This document shows, one piece after another, positions 1-11,895 of a stretch of DNA of 64,000 nucleotides; the stretch's first letter is position 1; each line of letters begins with the position of its first letter. Source of the stretch: Helianthus annuus (lineage: Eukaryota; Streptophyta; Magnoliopsida; Asterales; Asteraceae). The stretch spans positions 146,761,709 through 146,825,708 of the forward strand of contig NC_035439.2 in the NCBI RefSeq assembly GCF_002127325.2, read 5' to 3'. The position numbers were made by a program, and so were the translations under genes. The notes beneath the pieces were generated by a model, which was given only the letters and a program-made list of their open reading frames with translations, was not told where the DNA came from and searched no databases.

Positions 1-420
1 AAAACAATTCAACGCGTGATGCTTTCAACGCGTTTCAAATTTAACGCGTTATTTTTTATGGTGGCGGCGGTGTTCGTTTTGTTTTCACGCGTGATGGGGT
101 GGCCATCACGGGCCACCCCGCCTCCCCTTATAGGGAAATGCATTGTTAAAATTTGGAAATTACAAGTCATCAAAAAAATACGGAAGTTAAAGACATAAAT
201 AGATGCGCAAATCAAGTCAAAGACATAAATATACGCATAAGTCGAGTCAATTAGTGATTTACAAGTTCCACCAAAAATTATAGAATTCAAAAGGCTTAAA
301 GATAGGGAAAGTCTTTAGCGACAAAATCAGAATCCTAATCTATGGAATTCGGGTACGAGAGTCTTCTAGATTTTCTAACAGCTCCTTATCATTTCCTAAT
401 AATAAAATTTGATTTTGCAG
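1..420. other. AT-rich flank, MITE-like remnant, no gene
   Basis: No convincing gene. Positions 1-140 carry several ACGCGT motifs and end in a CCACCCC...CCTCCCCTTATA string. The same combination of motifs occurs at about 27880-28690, so this is probably a decayed copy of the same non-autonomous DNA transposon. Positions 300-420 are probably intron of the kinase fragment that starts at 421: they end in a T-rich tract and TTTTGCAG, a good splice acceptor. Confidence 0.45.
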
Positions 421-567
421 CTTCAAGTATTGAGCCGAATCCGGCATCCTCATCTGCTGATTCTAATCGGTGTGTGCGTATCGATCATGGTTATTTGGTT
501 TACAAGTAGATGGAAAACGGGAGTTCGGACAAGAGAGTATTTTGCAAAAATGACACACCTTTGATCC
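421..567 (+). pseudogene. U-box-type protein kinase fragment A, part 1 (subdomains III-V)
   Basis: Exon fragment beginning just after a TTTTGCAG acceptor. With frame changes allowed it reads as the kinase N-lobe of plant U-box/receptor-like cytoplasmic kinases: VLSRIRHPHLLILIGVC, then a hinge like LVYKxMENGS with an in-frame stop, then a VFCKNDTPLI-like stretch. Frame breaks show it is dead. It is cut at GATCC by the LTR at 568; the continuation (PVVQPDTWEVA) resumes after 4042. A paralogous uninterrupted version lies at about 40500-40880. The family assignment rests on the subdomain order shared with part 2. Confidence 0.75.
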
Positions 568-3150
568 TGTCACACCCCGAATTTCCACGTGTCACCGGTG
601 GGCCCGGTGGGGGATTAACATGACGTAGTTGATATCATCATAGTCAAACAACACAAATTATAATGCACAGCGGAAGCAAAAGAAATAGATTTATTTCAAC
701 CATCGAATGTAATATTTAAGTATCACAAGTAGTCGAAATAGATCCACAGGCGGATTGGAATAAAAGGAGAAAATTGTTCAACAGATAAATGCATCCCAAA
801 GCTTGCGAGACTCTATGATGCTAAGGAGAGACCAGCCTATTACGTATAGCACCTGCACTTAATCTTTTTGGGGAAAATACGTCAGTTTACACTGGTAAGT
901 ACAATTTAACTGACTCATTTTGAAAAGGTTTTAAAAATTGATTTAAATGCTCAAGGCACAAAACATTTTATAACTTGGGAATAATTAATCAAAGTTAAAC
1001 TTGTAAAAGATTTACATGTTTGTTGTGCGTTCAGTCGCCCGAGTCGTGTCGGGTTTAAGGTTAATTGACACACCACTTAGTATAAGTTCGCGGCGGGAAG
1101 CCAACGTTTATACCTTAATAATGGACATAATACCGGGTGTACGCCTACACCCGGGTGTCAAGGTCGTGCCAAAAATGATGCCAAGGATATCCGGGACATG
1201 GTCAATAAGCTCCCAAAGGCGTAAAAACAAACAAAACCAAGTTTTCAAACGGGTCACATTGATAATACCCAACTACTAATGAGTTGGGGTCAATTGCCCG
1301 ACCAAGCGGTATTTTATATACCGTACCCCCAAGCCCGTATAGGGAAAATAAGTTAAAAGTATTTACCTGAGCAAGTATAAACCACAAAAGCAAAAATGCA
1401 AGTGTCTTTTACTGGGCTCCTATTCTGGAACGAAGGTTTAATATAACCTATTAGAATCCTAACGGGTCTTTTAACATAGCCTAAGCTTAGACCGGTTAGT
1501 TTCGAAGAATAAATATGGTTTAATCGCGAGGAAGGCGAAAAACCGAAAAGGAATGTGACTTGGACCCTACAAGCTTGGATACTTGTATTACATGGGTAAA
1601 CTAAACACATTCTGGATTTAGAGACTAAGATGTTACGGTTTGACCCGTTTCGGCTAACGTGCGTAGACTAGTCACATAAGCCGATCCGAACGCGAAAGTG
1701 CGTAACGGGTAACCATATAAATCATATACATGTTTCCTGAGATTATATGCACCAAAAATGTTGTAATATCAGTATGGTATGTCCCATTATGCCCCGAGTG
1801 ATTTTAAACTCCAATTACGCCTCATAAGGGTATTTTGGTAATTTTACATAGGCTTAAAAGGTCAAAACGGGAAACCTGAGTCCTCAACCTTAGTTTACTG
1901 TTATAACATGAAATTTTACTAAATATATCAGTAGGTATTAGACCTTTAGTATAAAAACTAGTTTTGACATATACTATGTCGTAAAAATGCCAAAAAGGCG
2001 ATTTGGAGCCATTTCCGGGTTTTAAAGGAAAAGCTGATATTTCTATAATTCCAGAAGGCTCAAAATATTATATTTAACATAATAAATCAGTAGGAAAAGG
2101 TTTGGGGTCAAAAGGTTTTGTAAAACTCATTTTATGGCCGAAAAGGGCAAAACCGTCATAAGCCGATTTAAGCTTAAAACCTCTAGTTATGCTCATTCTC
2201 AAAATAAATAAAAATCTTTAAAATTCCCAAAATATTATTATATAACAGTGGGTATAAAGTTTTTGTATAAAATCTAAGTTTAAATAGGCTATGCGTTAAT
2301 TACGCTAATTATTCACTAAGAAGGTTTCTAATTACGCTAATGAGCATAACTCTTAATCTAGACCTCAAACTGATGTCAAATTTTGGGAACAAGTTTATAT
2401 TTCAGTAACTAACATGTCTACCCTTTTATTTTTCAAAAATCATGATTTTTAGACCTTTGGGCATAATGGTCAACATATGTGTATTTAACGGAATCATGCA
2501 TATGAACAAGATATCTAATGAACCGAGTTGTATAATCACTGGAGGATATACAAACATGTTATTAGGTTCAAAAGAAGCTCTAAGGCAATCTTAATCTTGA
2601 CTAAAACGGGCCAGAACTGAAAGTCAAAGCGAAAGTCAAACTATGCGACTTTCGGTTCCGAACCGGGTCTAAATAGAAAATTGTCGAGTTGAACATGTTG
2701 GAACATGTTCTTATACTTATTACCAAGTTATATTAATGTTCAAACAGGTTACATGCAACCTACATTGCTAATTATGTATTAATTTGAAATTAAGCATCCT
2801 GTTGACTTTTTATAGTTAGCTTTGACTCGACAATTGACATGCTTAGAGTGGGAATCTGGAAGTACCCTTTTAAGGATTTGTTACCCACTTAATTACCTAC
2901 TTAGAGGTATCTTTAATTCGTGATTTGACAGAGCACATTATGATTAATCACGAAGTCAAACCTTAATTACGACGGTTTGACTTTTGCTTAATTAACTAAG
3001 CTAGAATGGATTAAGGGAGGTTAAGGACACTTACAAGAGTCCTAAGAAGGATTATGGAGCCTAAGAAAACTTGGTGATATCTAGAGAAGCTCCAAGAGTG
3101 CCCTTGAGTGAAGTGTGAATGAGCAAGTCCTAAATGGTCACCACTCAAGT

Positions 3151-3160
3151 CCCTTTTATA
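3151..3160 (-). promoter_or_regulatory. TATA box of Gypsy 1 LTR promoter
   Basis: The minus strand reads TATAAAAGGG about 875 bp into the LTR, downstream in transcription sense of the palindrome array. The right LTR has the same box at about 14478-14487. Position relative to U3 makes it the likely core promoter; no transcription start can be seen directly. Confidence 0.6.
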
Positions 3161-3335
3161 GTGAACTAAGAGGCTTTAGATCATGCCAAGATAGTCTAGG
3201 ATAGTTAGGAGATGATCCCAGGTGTCCCTAGAGAGCTATTTACTGCCTAGCAAGCCCATGGTTTCAAAATTTTACGTTTTAAGTCGGTTAACAGGCTGAA
3301 CAGGCAGCTGTCCATTTTCTGCTGCCAGCGACCTC

Positions 3336-3484
3336 CTTACGGACCGTAAGCACAAGGTCTTGCGGTCCGTATGCTCCTCTTACGGACCGTAAGCTTAAGC
3401 CTTTACGGTTCGTAACCGACCCTTGCGGAACATGCCCAGGTACCCTGCTTACGGACCGTAAGCCAAAGGCCTTGCGGTCCGTAT
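3336..3484. repeat. Phased palindrome array in LTR U3
   Basis: Near-palindromes of the form CTTACGGACCGTAAG or CTTGCGGTCCGTATN start at 3336, 3359, 3379, 3402, 3448 and 3470, with a weak copy near 3423. The spacing is mostly 20-23 bp, about two turns of the helix. The right LTR carries the same array at about 14664-14812. It lies about 175-330 bp upstream of the TATA box, where enhancer elements are expected. Confidence 0.75.
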
Positions 3485-4037
3485 CCGATGACCAGAGACA
3501 AAAGTTTGAAAACTTTTAAGTCTTGACCATGCAACCAATAATATCCGAAACATGCTATCTCTGTTCAGTTTGTGGGACCTCTTGCACAGCCATTGCATGG
3601 AAGAAGGGCTCTTACATGTCCCCTTTCTCATAGTGGATTCTTGTGGGAGTAATTTGACGGAAAAACCAAGGAAGTTTGAATTGAACAAGATTAATCAATA
3701 TCTCCCAAATAGATTAGGATTACAATTAGATTTTCTTGTAGTAACATTATCAATAGTCCATTTTCCATATAAAGATGGAAATTTTATTTATTCGGAAATC
3801 AACCGGTTAGAACATAAGATGTTTATCAAATGATTTATGGATCTTGGGATTTATAATTCGGGTCGCTCAGAGGTGCTTTAATAACATGTCACCCTTGGGT
3901 CATTCAGAGGTATTTTAATAACATGACGCCCTCTTTAAAATCCTACCATACATCTTTTTATTTGATCCGGGTTCCTGACAGTGTCCTCCATGACACGTGT
4001 CTTTATTCTATTGGACAGGAATTTTCGAGGTGTTACA

Positions 4038-4375
4038 GATCCTGTGGTTCAACCGGATACGTGGGAAGTAGCATAAGCTCTAAACTTCGTTCTTAACGCG
4101 AAACCGAGATCAATCGTTCATCGTGACCAAAAACAAGCAAATATACTGCTTGATAAAAATCATGTGAGCAAAATCGGGGATGTTGGTCTCTCAACAATGC
4201 TGCAATCGGACTTCTCCTCCACATCCACCATTTACAAATACACAAGTCCAGTGAGTATCAACAAACAGGATTAGTACTCCAAAATCCTGAGTATTTCCCA
4301 AGCTTCATGTGAGAATTTTTGGATAGGATTGTTTTATGTACATTTGTTTGATTAATGTATATGTTATTTGGACCT
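4038..4375 (+). pseudogene. U-box-type protein kinase fragment A, part 2, first copy
   Basis: Continues the kinase at the C-lobe. VHRDQKQANILLDK matches subdomain VIb (canonical HRDLKPxN), and KIGDVGLSTMLQSD is the DFG region written DVG, as in U-box kinases. The following YKYTSP lacks the GTxxYxDPEY stretch kept in the related fragment near 40800. It is an almost exact duplicate of 15365-15702. Counting through the adjoining LTR start, I see about nine mismatches in roughly 505 bp, so the two copies come from a recent duplication. The next five bases (4376-4380) are GTCAT, the target site of the solo LTR. Confidence 0.8.
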
Positions 4376-4380
4376 GTCAT

Positions 4381-4546
4381 TGTAACACCACGTACAAACG
4401 TGTCCAATTATGCATAGACACGTGTCCTAAACTCTGATTATGCGAAAGATTGAGTTTAAGGGACAAAAGTTGACAACGAGTGAAAATATGCAAACGAAAG
4501 GACTAAAAGTGTCAACATGCCAAACTCGAGCCTCTGAATGACCACA
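4381..4546 (+). mobile_element. Truncated 5' end of LTR 3 (166 bp)
   Basis: Begins TGTAACACCACG directly after GTCAT and matches the first 166 bp of the solo LTR at 15708. Homology stops at 4546, where the sequence passes into the end of the pol gene. The junction shows short shared bases (CA, then GTGA), the pattern of microhomology-mediated joining. The pol reading frame runs on through this piece to a stop at 4456, giving pol an accidental tail of about 30 residues. Confidence 0.85.
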
Positions 4547-7500
4547 TGTGAGAATTTCTCTTTCATCGTGGATTCTAATTCCCACGTATAATCAGGACCT
4601 CTGCGGCCCTCCCATTTGACCTTGACAATGGGTACATACTTCCTTCGAAGCTTCTTTACCTGTCGGTCCTCAATCGACATAGGTTTTTCTATAAACTTTA
4701 AGCTTTCGTCTATATGCACATCCGTATGCGGTATGACTAGCGATTCATCAGCTAGACATTTCTTCAGATTGCAGATGTGGAACACGTTATGAATACCACT
4801 AAGCTCCTCTGGTAAGTTCAACTTGTAAGCCACCGATCCTACACATTCGATGATCTCGAATGGTCCGATATACCTCGGGCTTAACTTACCTTTCTTGCCA
4901 AATCTCATTACCCCTTTCCATGGTGATACCTTGAGCAAAACTTTATCGCCAACCTCGAACTTGAGGGATTTTCGCTTACCATCAGCATAGCTCTTTTGCC
5001 TATCACGGGCAACTTTTAGGTGCTCACTAATCTGGGTAATCTTGTCCGTTGTCTCCAGGACTAATTCTGGTCCTGATAACTGAACGTCTCCTACCTCTGC
5101 CCAACAAATGGGTGTTCTGGACTTTCTACCATATAATGCCTCAAAAGGCGCAGCCTTAATGCTGGTGTGGTAGCTATTATTGTAGGAAAATTCGATCAGA
5201 GGTAAGTGTCTATCCCAACTTCCTCCTAGGTCAATCACGCATGCACGAAGCATGTCCTCCAAGGTTTGATTAGTACGCTCACTTTGCCCATCCGTCTGGG
5301 GATGATAAGCTGTACTAAAATTCAATTGCGTACCCAGGGACTTTTGGAAACTCTTCCAGAAATGAGATGTGTATCTGGTATCCCTATCGGAGATGATAGA
5401 TACTGGTACGCCATGCAGGGATACAATCTTATCCACGTACAGTTGGGCTAGCATGTCGGAACTGAAAGTTTCTCTAATGGGTAGGAAATGTGCTGACTTG
5501 GTCAGTCGATCAACTATCACCCAAATAGTGTCATTTCCTTTCTGCGTCTTAGGCAACTTGGTGATGAAATCCATTGTTACCATTTCCCATTTCCAAGTGG
5601 GAATTTCAGGCTGTTGTAGCAAACCTAACGGTTTCTGATGCTCGGCCTTAACTTGAGCGCACGTCAGACATTTAGCCACATGGGTGGCTATAGACTTTTT
5701 CAAGCCTATCCACCAATAATTTGCCTTTACATCCTGGTACATCTTATCCGCTCCAGGATGGACGGAATATCTGGAACTATGGGCTTCCTTAAGGATGACG
5801 TCTCGAAGTCCTCCATAAATAGGAACCCATATTCTTCCATTTAGTCTCAGGATTCCGTCCTTGCCATAGGATAACTGCTCTTCAGTTACTCCTAGCTTTT
5901 CATTAGGGTAGTTAGCTTCTAATACTGCCTCTTTGTGTGCGGCTAACAACCTTTCATTTAGACTGTTCCTGACCTCAATGCTTTTGGCATTGATCCTGAT
6001 TGGTTTTACCCTCTCCTTTCTGCTCAAGGCATCTGCGACTACATTAGCCTTGCCTGGATGGTATCTGATTTCACAATCATAATCATTCAGAGTTTCCATC
6101 CAACATCGCTGTCTCATGTTCAATTCTTTCTGGTTGAACAGGTGTTGGAGGCTTTTGTGATCGGAATAGATCACACATTTGGTACCATACAAATAGTGTC
6201 TCCACAACTTTAGTGCAAATACAACGGCACCCAATTCCAAGTCATGGGTGGTGTAATTCTTTTCGTGCACTTTTAATTGTCGTGAAGCGTAGGCAATGAC
6301 CTTGCCTTTCTGCATTAACACACAACCCATCCCGGTGTGTGATGCATCACAGTAGACTACAAATTCATCAATCCCATCAGGTAACGTCAACACGGGAGCG
6401 TTACTCAATTTCTGCTTCAAAATGTCGAATGACTCTTGCTGCTTAGGTCCCCAATTGAACTTGCTATTCTTGCGAGTCAGCAAAGTTAGGGGTGCTGCAA
6501 TTCTTGAGAAATTCTCGATGAATCTCCTGTAGTAGCCTGCTAAACCTAGGAAACTGCGGATTTTCGTAGGCGTCTTTGGCTCCTGCCAATTCATGATAGC
6601 CTCAACTTTAGCGGGATCCACTTGAATACCGTGCTCACTGACCACATGTCCAAGAAATTGGACTTCTCTCAACCAAAATTCACATTTTGAAAATTTTGCA
6701 TATAGCTTTTCTTGATGAAGCAGTTTCAGAATACAACGGAGGTGTTTTTCGTGGTCAGCTTGATTTTTGGAATAGATGAGGATGTCATCAATGAAGACAA
6801 TAACAAATTTGTCCAAATATGGCTTGCAAACACGATTCATGAGATCCATGAATGCGGCAGGCGCGTTAGTGAGCCCGAAAGGCATCACTAGGAACTCGTA
6901 GTGACCATAACGAGTCCTAAACGTAGTCTTGTGCACATCTCCATCCTTAACCTTCAACTGATGATATCCCGACCTCAGATCTATCTTGGAGAAATAGCTT
7001 GCCCCTTGAAGTTGATCAAACAAATCGTCGATCCTGGGCAAAGGATACCTATTCTTGATAGTAACCTTGTTAAGTTCTCGGTAATCGATACATAATCGCA
7101 TCGAACCGTCTTTCTTCTTGACAAATAAGATTGGCGCTCCCCAAGGAGACGAACTAGGTCTAATGAAACCCTTGGCTAGCAAATCGTCTAGCTGTGTTCT
7201 TAATTCCTTCATCTCCGTAGGTGCTAGTCTATAAGGTGCTTTAGCGATAGGTGCAGCTCCAGGAATGATATCGATCCTGAATTCCACTTGCCTGTCTGGT
7301 GGCAAACCAGGCAGTTCTTCTGGAAAAACTTCAGGGTACTCCGAGATAACGGGAATGTCCTCAATCTTGGGCTTTTGTTCATCAATGGTCACTTGTGCCA
7401 TATAGATAACACAACCATTCTTCAAACATTTGGATGGTTTGAGCATAGACACTTGCTCAGGCAATCCATGATGTGTATCTCCCTGAATGGTATCGCATCG

Positions 7501-9499
7501 AACCGTCTTTCTTCTTGACAAATAAGATTGGCGCTCCCCAAGGAGACGAACTAGGTCTAATGAAACCCTTGGCTAGCAAATCGTCTAGCTGTGTTCTTAA
7601 TTCCTTCATCTCCGTAGGTGCTAGTCTATAAGGTGCTTTAGCGATAGGTGCAGCTCCAGGAATGATATCGATCCTGAATTCCACTTGCCTGTCTGGTGGC
7701 AAACCAGGCAGTTCTTCTGGAAAAACTTCAGGGTACTCCGAGATAACGGGAATGTCCTCAATCTTGGGCTTTTGTTCATCAATGGTCACTTGTGCCATAT
7801 AGATAACACAACCATTCTTCAAACATTTGGATGCTTTGAGCATAGACACTTGCTCAGGCAATCCATGATGTGTATCTCCCTGAATGGTGAGAGGCTCACC
7901 GGATGGAGTCTTGATTACTACTTGCTTCCTATTGCATACAATCTGGGCTTGGTTATGCGATAACCAATCCATGCCCAATACTACATCGAAACCGGCTAAC
8001 TTAAAGGGTAGCAGGGAAAGAGGAAAAGAGTGGTTCCTAATGGATATAGCACATCCATCTAACACAGTCGAGACGGTTTCTAAAGTTCCATCTGCCAACT
8101 CTACCTCATAATTTGCACTTAAGGCTTTAACAAGCAATCCTAACAGCTCACAGAATTTACTATCCACAAAAGATTTATCTGCTCCAGAATCAAACAATAC
8201 TCTTGCGTAAACGTCATTAATGAGAAACGTACCAGTTATGACGTTATCGTTTTCGATGGCCTCCTGCACATTCATCTGGAAGACCCTGGCATTGGTCTTC
8301 TTCCCATCTTCAGTCTTCTTGACATTCTTTGGGCAGTTGGTCTTGATGTGCCCCTTTTCATTGCAACTGTAACAAGTTGCATCTTTCAACTTCTTGCACT
8401 CAAGAGTTCTGTGCTCAGAAGACTTACATATCCCACACATCTTGGGTTGGGATTTCTGTTCGAACCTGCACCTCCCAAAATGGTGCTTCCTACAAACCTT
8501 GCACTTGGGCCTATCGCCCGACTGTTGCTCGCTCCTCCTGGCCTCAGATCCCTTCTTACTGTTACGGTTTCCCCTATGTTTCTTGCTCGATCGACGTGAA
8601 TTATCATCTTCACGTTTCCTCTTGTCAGAATCCGCATTCTTCAAGGTTCTTAGTCTCACTGCATCTTGAGTGAGTGACAGAGATAAATCGGTTACAGATC
8701 TGAATGTGATAGGTCTAGAGGCCTTCACACTAGCCTTGATTTCTGAGGCTAAACCCCCAATAAAACGCGCGATTCTCTTGGGTTCAGGGGTTACCAGGTA
8801 AGGAACCATTCTGGACAAGGTGTTGAAACTGGTGAGGTATGCCTGGCAGTCTAGGTTTTTCATAACCAGAGATAGGAATTCAGATTCTATTCGTTCAACC
8901 TCATGCTGAGGGCAGTAGTTATCCTTGACAAGAGCAACAAATTGCTTCCAAGACATATTGTACAAGGCAACTTTTCCAGAAGCCTGGATCGACGCTCCCC
9001 ACCAAGCTAGAGCCTCCCCCTTGAAAGACTGGGATGCAAACTTAACCATATCCCTCTCAGCACAACCACTGATGTCTACCACTGTCTCTATCTCGTCAAG
9101 CCATGTCATACAGTCTACTGCCCCTTTTTCTCCAGTAAACTCTCGAGGTTTACAAGATACAAACTATTTATACGTGCAACCCTTAGCACGTGGGGCTTCA
9201 TCAAACACGATCTTCTTGGGGTGAACACTGTTTTCATTCGAGGAGTGTCGGTCATCATCTTACTTAGATTTGGGTGGAGTAGGTGGTGGTTTGTTGTGAG
9301 CCTCAGAATGATTCTTTGGTTTAGCCTGCGGTGTAGGTAAGGTTCTACTACGGGTCTCACTGTACTCACTGTACTGTCGTTCTAAGGCTTTTGCAACCGC
9401 ATCATTCACAATTGCTTTTAACTCAGCACCAGTTACTAGGAATTTTGCATCATCATGGTTCCCTACCGGATGGCTATTGACTTCCTCTGATCCAGCCAT
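4456..9499 (-). pseudogene. gag-pol: Gypsy 1 gag-pol (broken)
   Basis: Single gag-pol reading direction. Gag starts at MAGSEEV (9499) and has a retrotransposon-gag domain (FKGEALAWW) and zinc knuckles ending CYSCNEKGHIKTNC. Protease has VLFDSGADKSF. In the main pol ORF (7521 down), RT spans about residues 80-300 with [17 protein letters not shown] and [10 protein letters not shown]; RNase H has CDASHTG, DLELGAV and YSDHKSL near 390-500. Integrase has an HHCC finger ending AKCLTC and the DFITKLPK and DRLTKSAHF stretches. A chromodomain ends the protein ([19 protein letters not shown]). Breaks: in-frame TAA near 9260, TAG at 9164-9166, a 397-bp tandem duplication shifting the frame at 7491, and loss of the natural 3' end at 4546. 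It would have made the capsid and replication enzymes. Confidence 0.93.
7095..7888. repeat. 397-bp tandem duplication inside pol
   Basis: Units 7095-7491 and 7492-7888 are consecutive copies differing at one base that I can see (Pro versus Ala codon, near 7450 and 7847). They encode the protease-RT linker and the start of RT twice. Since 397 is not a multiple of three, the second unit is out of frame, which is why pol appears as two overlapping ORFs (7457-9109 and 4456-7521). Confidence 0.92.
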
Positions 9500-10387
9500 G
9501 TAGCTTCAATTGCTACATATAAATGATGGACAAGGTTTTAACTCAAAGGCTCTTATAGTATTTTATGTTTTATTAACCAAGGTTTTAAATTGCCATTTTA
9601 GGTTAATTCGTTAAAACGTTAGGATTTTACTATTATCCTATGATACTTTATTATTGGCACATAAGGCCTAGTCACAAGGACAGTTAAAATAAATAATTAA
9701 GATTTTATAGTATCTAGGTGTGTTAGGTTGAATCATAGTTCATTTCCATTTAATAACAGGGAGTCATAAGCTACCACTGTCCTTAGTCACGGAGGACATT
9801 TAATTATTGCCTACAGGCACTTCACTTCAAAGAAGTAGTTAAATAATTAAGGGAATTTAAAATTAACCCTTTATGAGAGATGGCCTGTGTGACTTTACTG
9901 ATTCACAGTTTGCCAAAATCATTAACATACTAACAGATGTTAATAATTGGAATCTATTGTGTGGGTTGTACCATCTTGGCCAGGTTTGCAATAACACAAA
10001 GGCTAGGTTTTACCTCCAAGATTCTTTAATAATCAACGCAGAATAGTCCTAAATTGAGATGTTAATTATGGATCTTAACCTAATTATGGAACTACCATCT
10101 TGGCCTTGTTTTATAAACCAAAAGGCTAGGTCTTGGTTCTCTTTAGATTTTTACCAAATTTAATATAATGACAGATCTTTTTAAATTTTCATTAATTTTC
10201 ATATTTCATGCAGATAATTAATCAAAATGAAAACTTAATTAAACCATCCCATAAATTGTCTTAAACAAGTACAACATTTGCCCAAAACGGGACTTCTACA
10301 AAAACAAATGCCCACGTAGGGGTGGAATTCAAGAACAAACACACGCAGGGGTTAACTAACCAAACATGCCCACGCAGGAGCAGAGTA
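9500..10387. other. Gypsy 1 internal spacer between pre-gag ORF and gag
   Basis: No ORF of note. It is AT-rich, with repeated phrases such as CCATCTTGGCC...AAAGGCTAGGT near 9970 and 10090. The stretch 10290-10450, which runs into the 3' end of the pre-gag ORF, is a degenerate tandem repeat built on CCACGCAGGGRCTGAAT. This is the usual position for untranslated leader between an extra 5' ORF and gag. Confidence 0.6.
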
Positions 10388-11707
10388 CTAAAAGACAAGC
10401 TCATGCAGGAGCTGAATACTGAAGCAAAAAGTCCACGCAGGGACTGAATTACAACTAAATAAAAAATAACAAGGATCTTCAATAGTCCCTCCTTTGGACT
10501 TTCCCTTGATCAGATCTAATAGTCCTTTGAAGAATCCTTTGTTGTGTCTGCGCTCAGTCTGAATCTCCCGTTCACAACGGTCTAGCCTCTCAAGGACTTC
10601 TTGCTGGCGTTCTGGAGGAATTATCTGTGGCTGTGGCGGCTGGTACACCGGTGGAGGAGGCGGCGGATGCTGGTACCCAAAAGTCGGGTAGCCAGTAGTC
10701 CATAGGCCACCATAAGGCCCCTCTGGGTGACTAGTGTTGTAATCCCATGCTTCCTGATATGGATCCACACTAGCGTAGTTGTAGTGGGTATGCGTCGGTT
10801 GCTCAAAAGGATTATACGCCGCTGAACCGGCGTAAGCAGGGATTGGGTTATCGAAACCCAACGGTGGTGCCACAGGTACTGAGTTGATTTCTGGAATGGG
10901 GCTTGATGGACCCCCCAATTGTGGTTCTTCTTCTTCCTCCTGAAGTGGCGGATAATGGTTGCCACTTGATGGTTGGGGTGTGCTGATGCGGACACCCCCT
11001 CGCACGGACATCCGTGCGTTCGACCTCCTCCGCCTCGGTGGCTCCGGAGGCGGCTGCTGTTCCACTGGTGGTGGTGGTGGTGGCGGGGTAACTGCCACGA
11101 AACGAGAATCCTGAGAAGGATCCTGTTGCTGTTGCTGCTGCTGCTGCTGGTATGGGGACGAGTGGTGTAAGGGGGTAAAATACCAGGCGGTGTTTCGGAA
11201 CCTCTCCTCGTAGCTGTCTGGACCGCGATAAGGCGATCCGTGGAAAGATGATCCGTCAGAGATCTCTATCGGGTGGTTGGGCGTCCCCGTAGCAGGCTCC
11301 ATAGGGTCAGTATCCTCGTCCATATCGTTATCCCCAGAGAAGTGGTCTTCCGGTCCAAGTGGGTTAAAACCCACGGGTTCTGGAAAAACGTTGGCCGGGT
11401 TGAACCGGCTCTGGAAGGTTGGGGTTGGGTCACCAAAGGAGTGGTGAGAGTTGGATCTCTGCAGAGGTATAAAGGCTGGTGGTTGGTCGTTGGGCTCGTT
11501 TTCTGATTGGGGCCCAAAGGAGTGCTGGTAAGAAGGTGAAGAGCTGAGGGAAACTGACCGTCTCCCGGATTCAACATAGAGCCTCCATGGCTCTTGCGGG
11601 CTGGTGCTCATAGTAATGGATGGGGTTCGTCGGTGCGAAGGCCCGGCTTCGTGATCATGACCCGTGACGGGTCCCTTGCCTCGACCGCGGAGAAATCTTG
11701 GTGGCAT
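10388..11707 (-). CDS. Pre-gag ORF of Gypsy 1 (439 aa, Pro/Gln/Ser-rich)
   Basis: Uninterrupted ORF between the primer binding site and gag, same strand as gag-pol. I choose the start MPPRFLRGRGKG at 11707; the frame is open upstream into the LTR, but that reading crosses the PBS and is unlikely to be coding. The protein is low-complexity: a Gln9 run, several poly-Pro runs, an acidic EEEEE patch and an Arg-rich RRRRS patch. It ends in a probable coiled coil (QQEVLERLDRCEREIQTERR) and a basic amphipathic stretch (FKGLLDLIKGKSKG). I recognise no enzyme domain. Gypsy 2 has a different ORF in the same place. It may be a nucleic-acid-binding or capsid-accessory protein; that is a guess. Confidence 0.7.
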   Translation of the reverse strand: MPPRFLRGRGKGPVTGHDHEAGPSHRRTPSITMSTSPQEPWRLYVESGRRSVSLSSSPSYQHSFGPQSENEPNDQPPAFIPLQRSNSHHSFGDPTPTFQSRFNPANVFPEPVGFNPLGPEDHFSGDNDMDEDTDPMEPATGTPNHPIEISDGSSFHGSPYRGPDSYEERFRNTAWYFTPLHHSSPYQQQQQQQQQDPSQDSRFVAVTPPPPPPPVEQQPPPEPPRRRRSNARMSVRGGVRISTPQPSSGNHYPPLQEEEEEPQLGGPSSPIPEINSVPVAPPLGFDNPIPAYAGSAAYNPFEQPTHTHYNYASVDPYQEAWDYNTSHPEGPYGGLWTTGYPTFGYQHPPPPPPVYQPPQPQIIPPERQQEVLERLDRCEREIQTERRHNKGFFKGLLDLIKGKSKGGTIEDPCYFLFSCNSVPAWTFCFSIQLLHELVF

Positions 11708-11880
11708 GATGACCTGCATACATGATTTAAATAACAACCACAATATAATTATAAAAGACTCAAAATAAAACAAAATAGAGTTGGTCCTATGTTCAATGTC
11801 TAGACTTGGAGCTCGAAGAATGTGCAATTTGTGCACTGAGATTAAACACAAAAGGCTAGTGTTTAATTCACTCAGTGTTG

Positions 11881-11892
11881 GCTCTGATACCA
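11881..11892 (-). promoter_or_regulatory. Primer binding site, tRNA-iMet, Gypsy 1
   Basis: The minus strand reads TGGTATCAGAGC, complementary to the 3' end of initiator tRNA-Met, three bases inside the LTR end at 11896. It fixes element orientation and the inner LTR boundary. Confidence 0.93.
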
Positions 11893-11895
11893 ACC

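Larger units (their letters stand above)
568..4037 (-). repeat. Left LTR of Gypsy element 1 (3470 bp)
   Basis: Direct repeat of 11896-15364, about 99 percent identical by eye. On the minus strand it runs TGTAACACC...GGGTGTGACA, so it has canonical TG...CA ends. The U3 part holds the palindrome array at 3336-3484 and a TATA box at 3151-3160. Short ORFs inside (for example 1016-1279 and 3552-3833) recur in both LTRs and look non-coding. Flanked by GATCC on both sides, which alone would describe a solo LTR. Confidence 0.93.

Noticed and set aside
1016..1279. 87-aa ORF, repeated in truncated form at 12344
   Set aside because: Lies in LTR sequence. The two copies differ by an indel that changes the frame, so it is not kept as protein.
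3552..3833. 93-aa ORF present in both Gypsy 1 LTRs (also 14878-15159)
   Set aside because: Preserved only because the LTRs are young duplicates; no family features and it overlaps the U3 region.
8377..8673. Several plus-strand ORFs opposite gag
   Set aside because: Shadows of the minus-strand gag frame.
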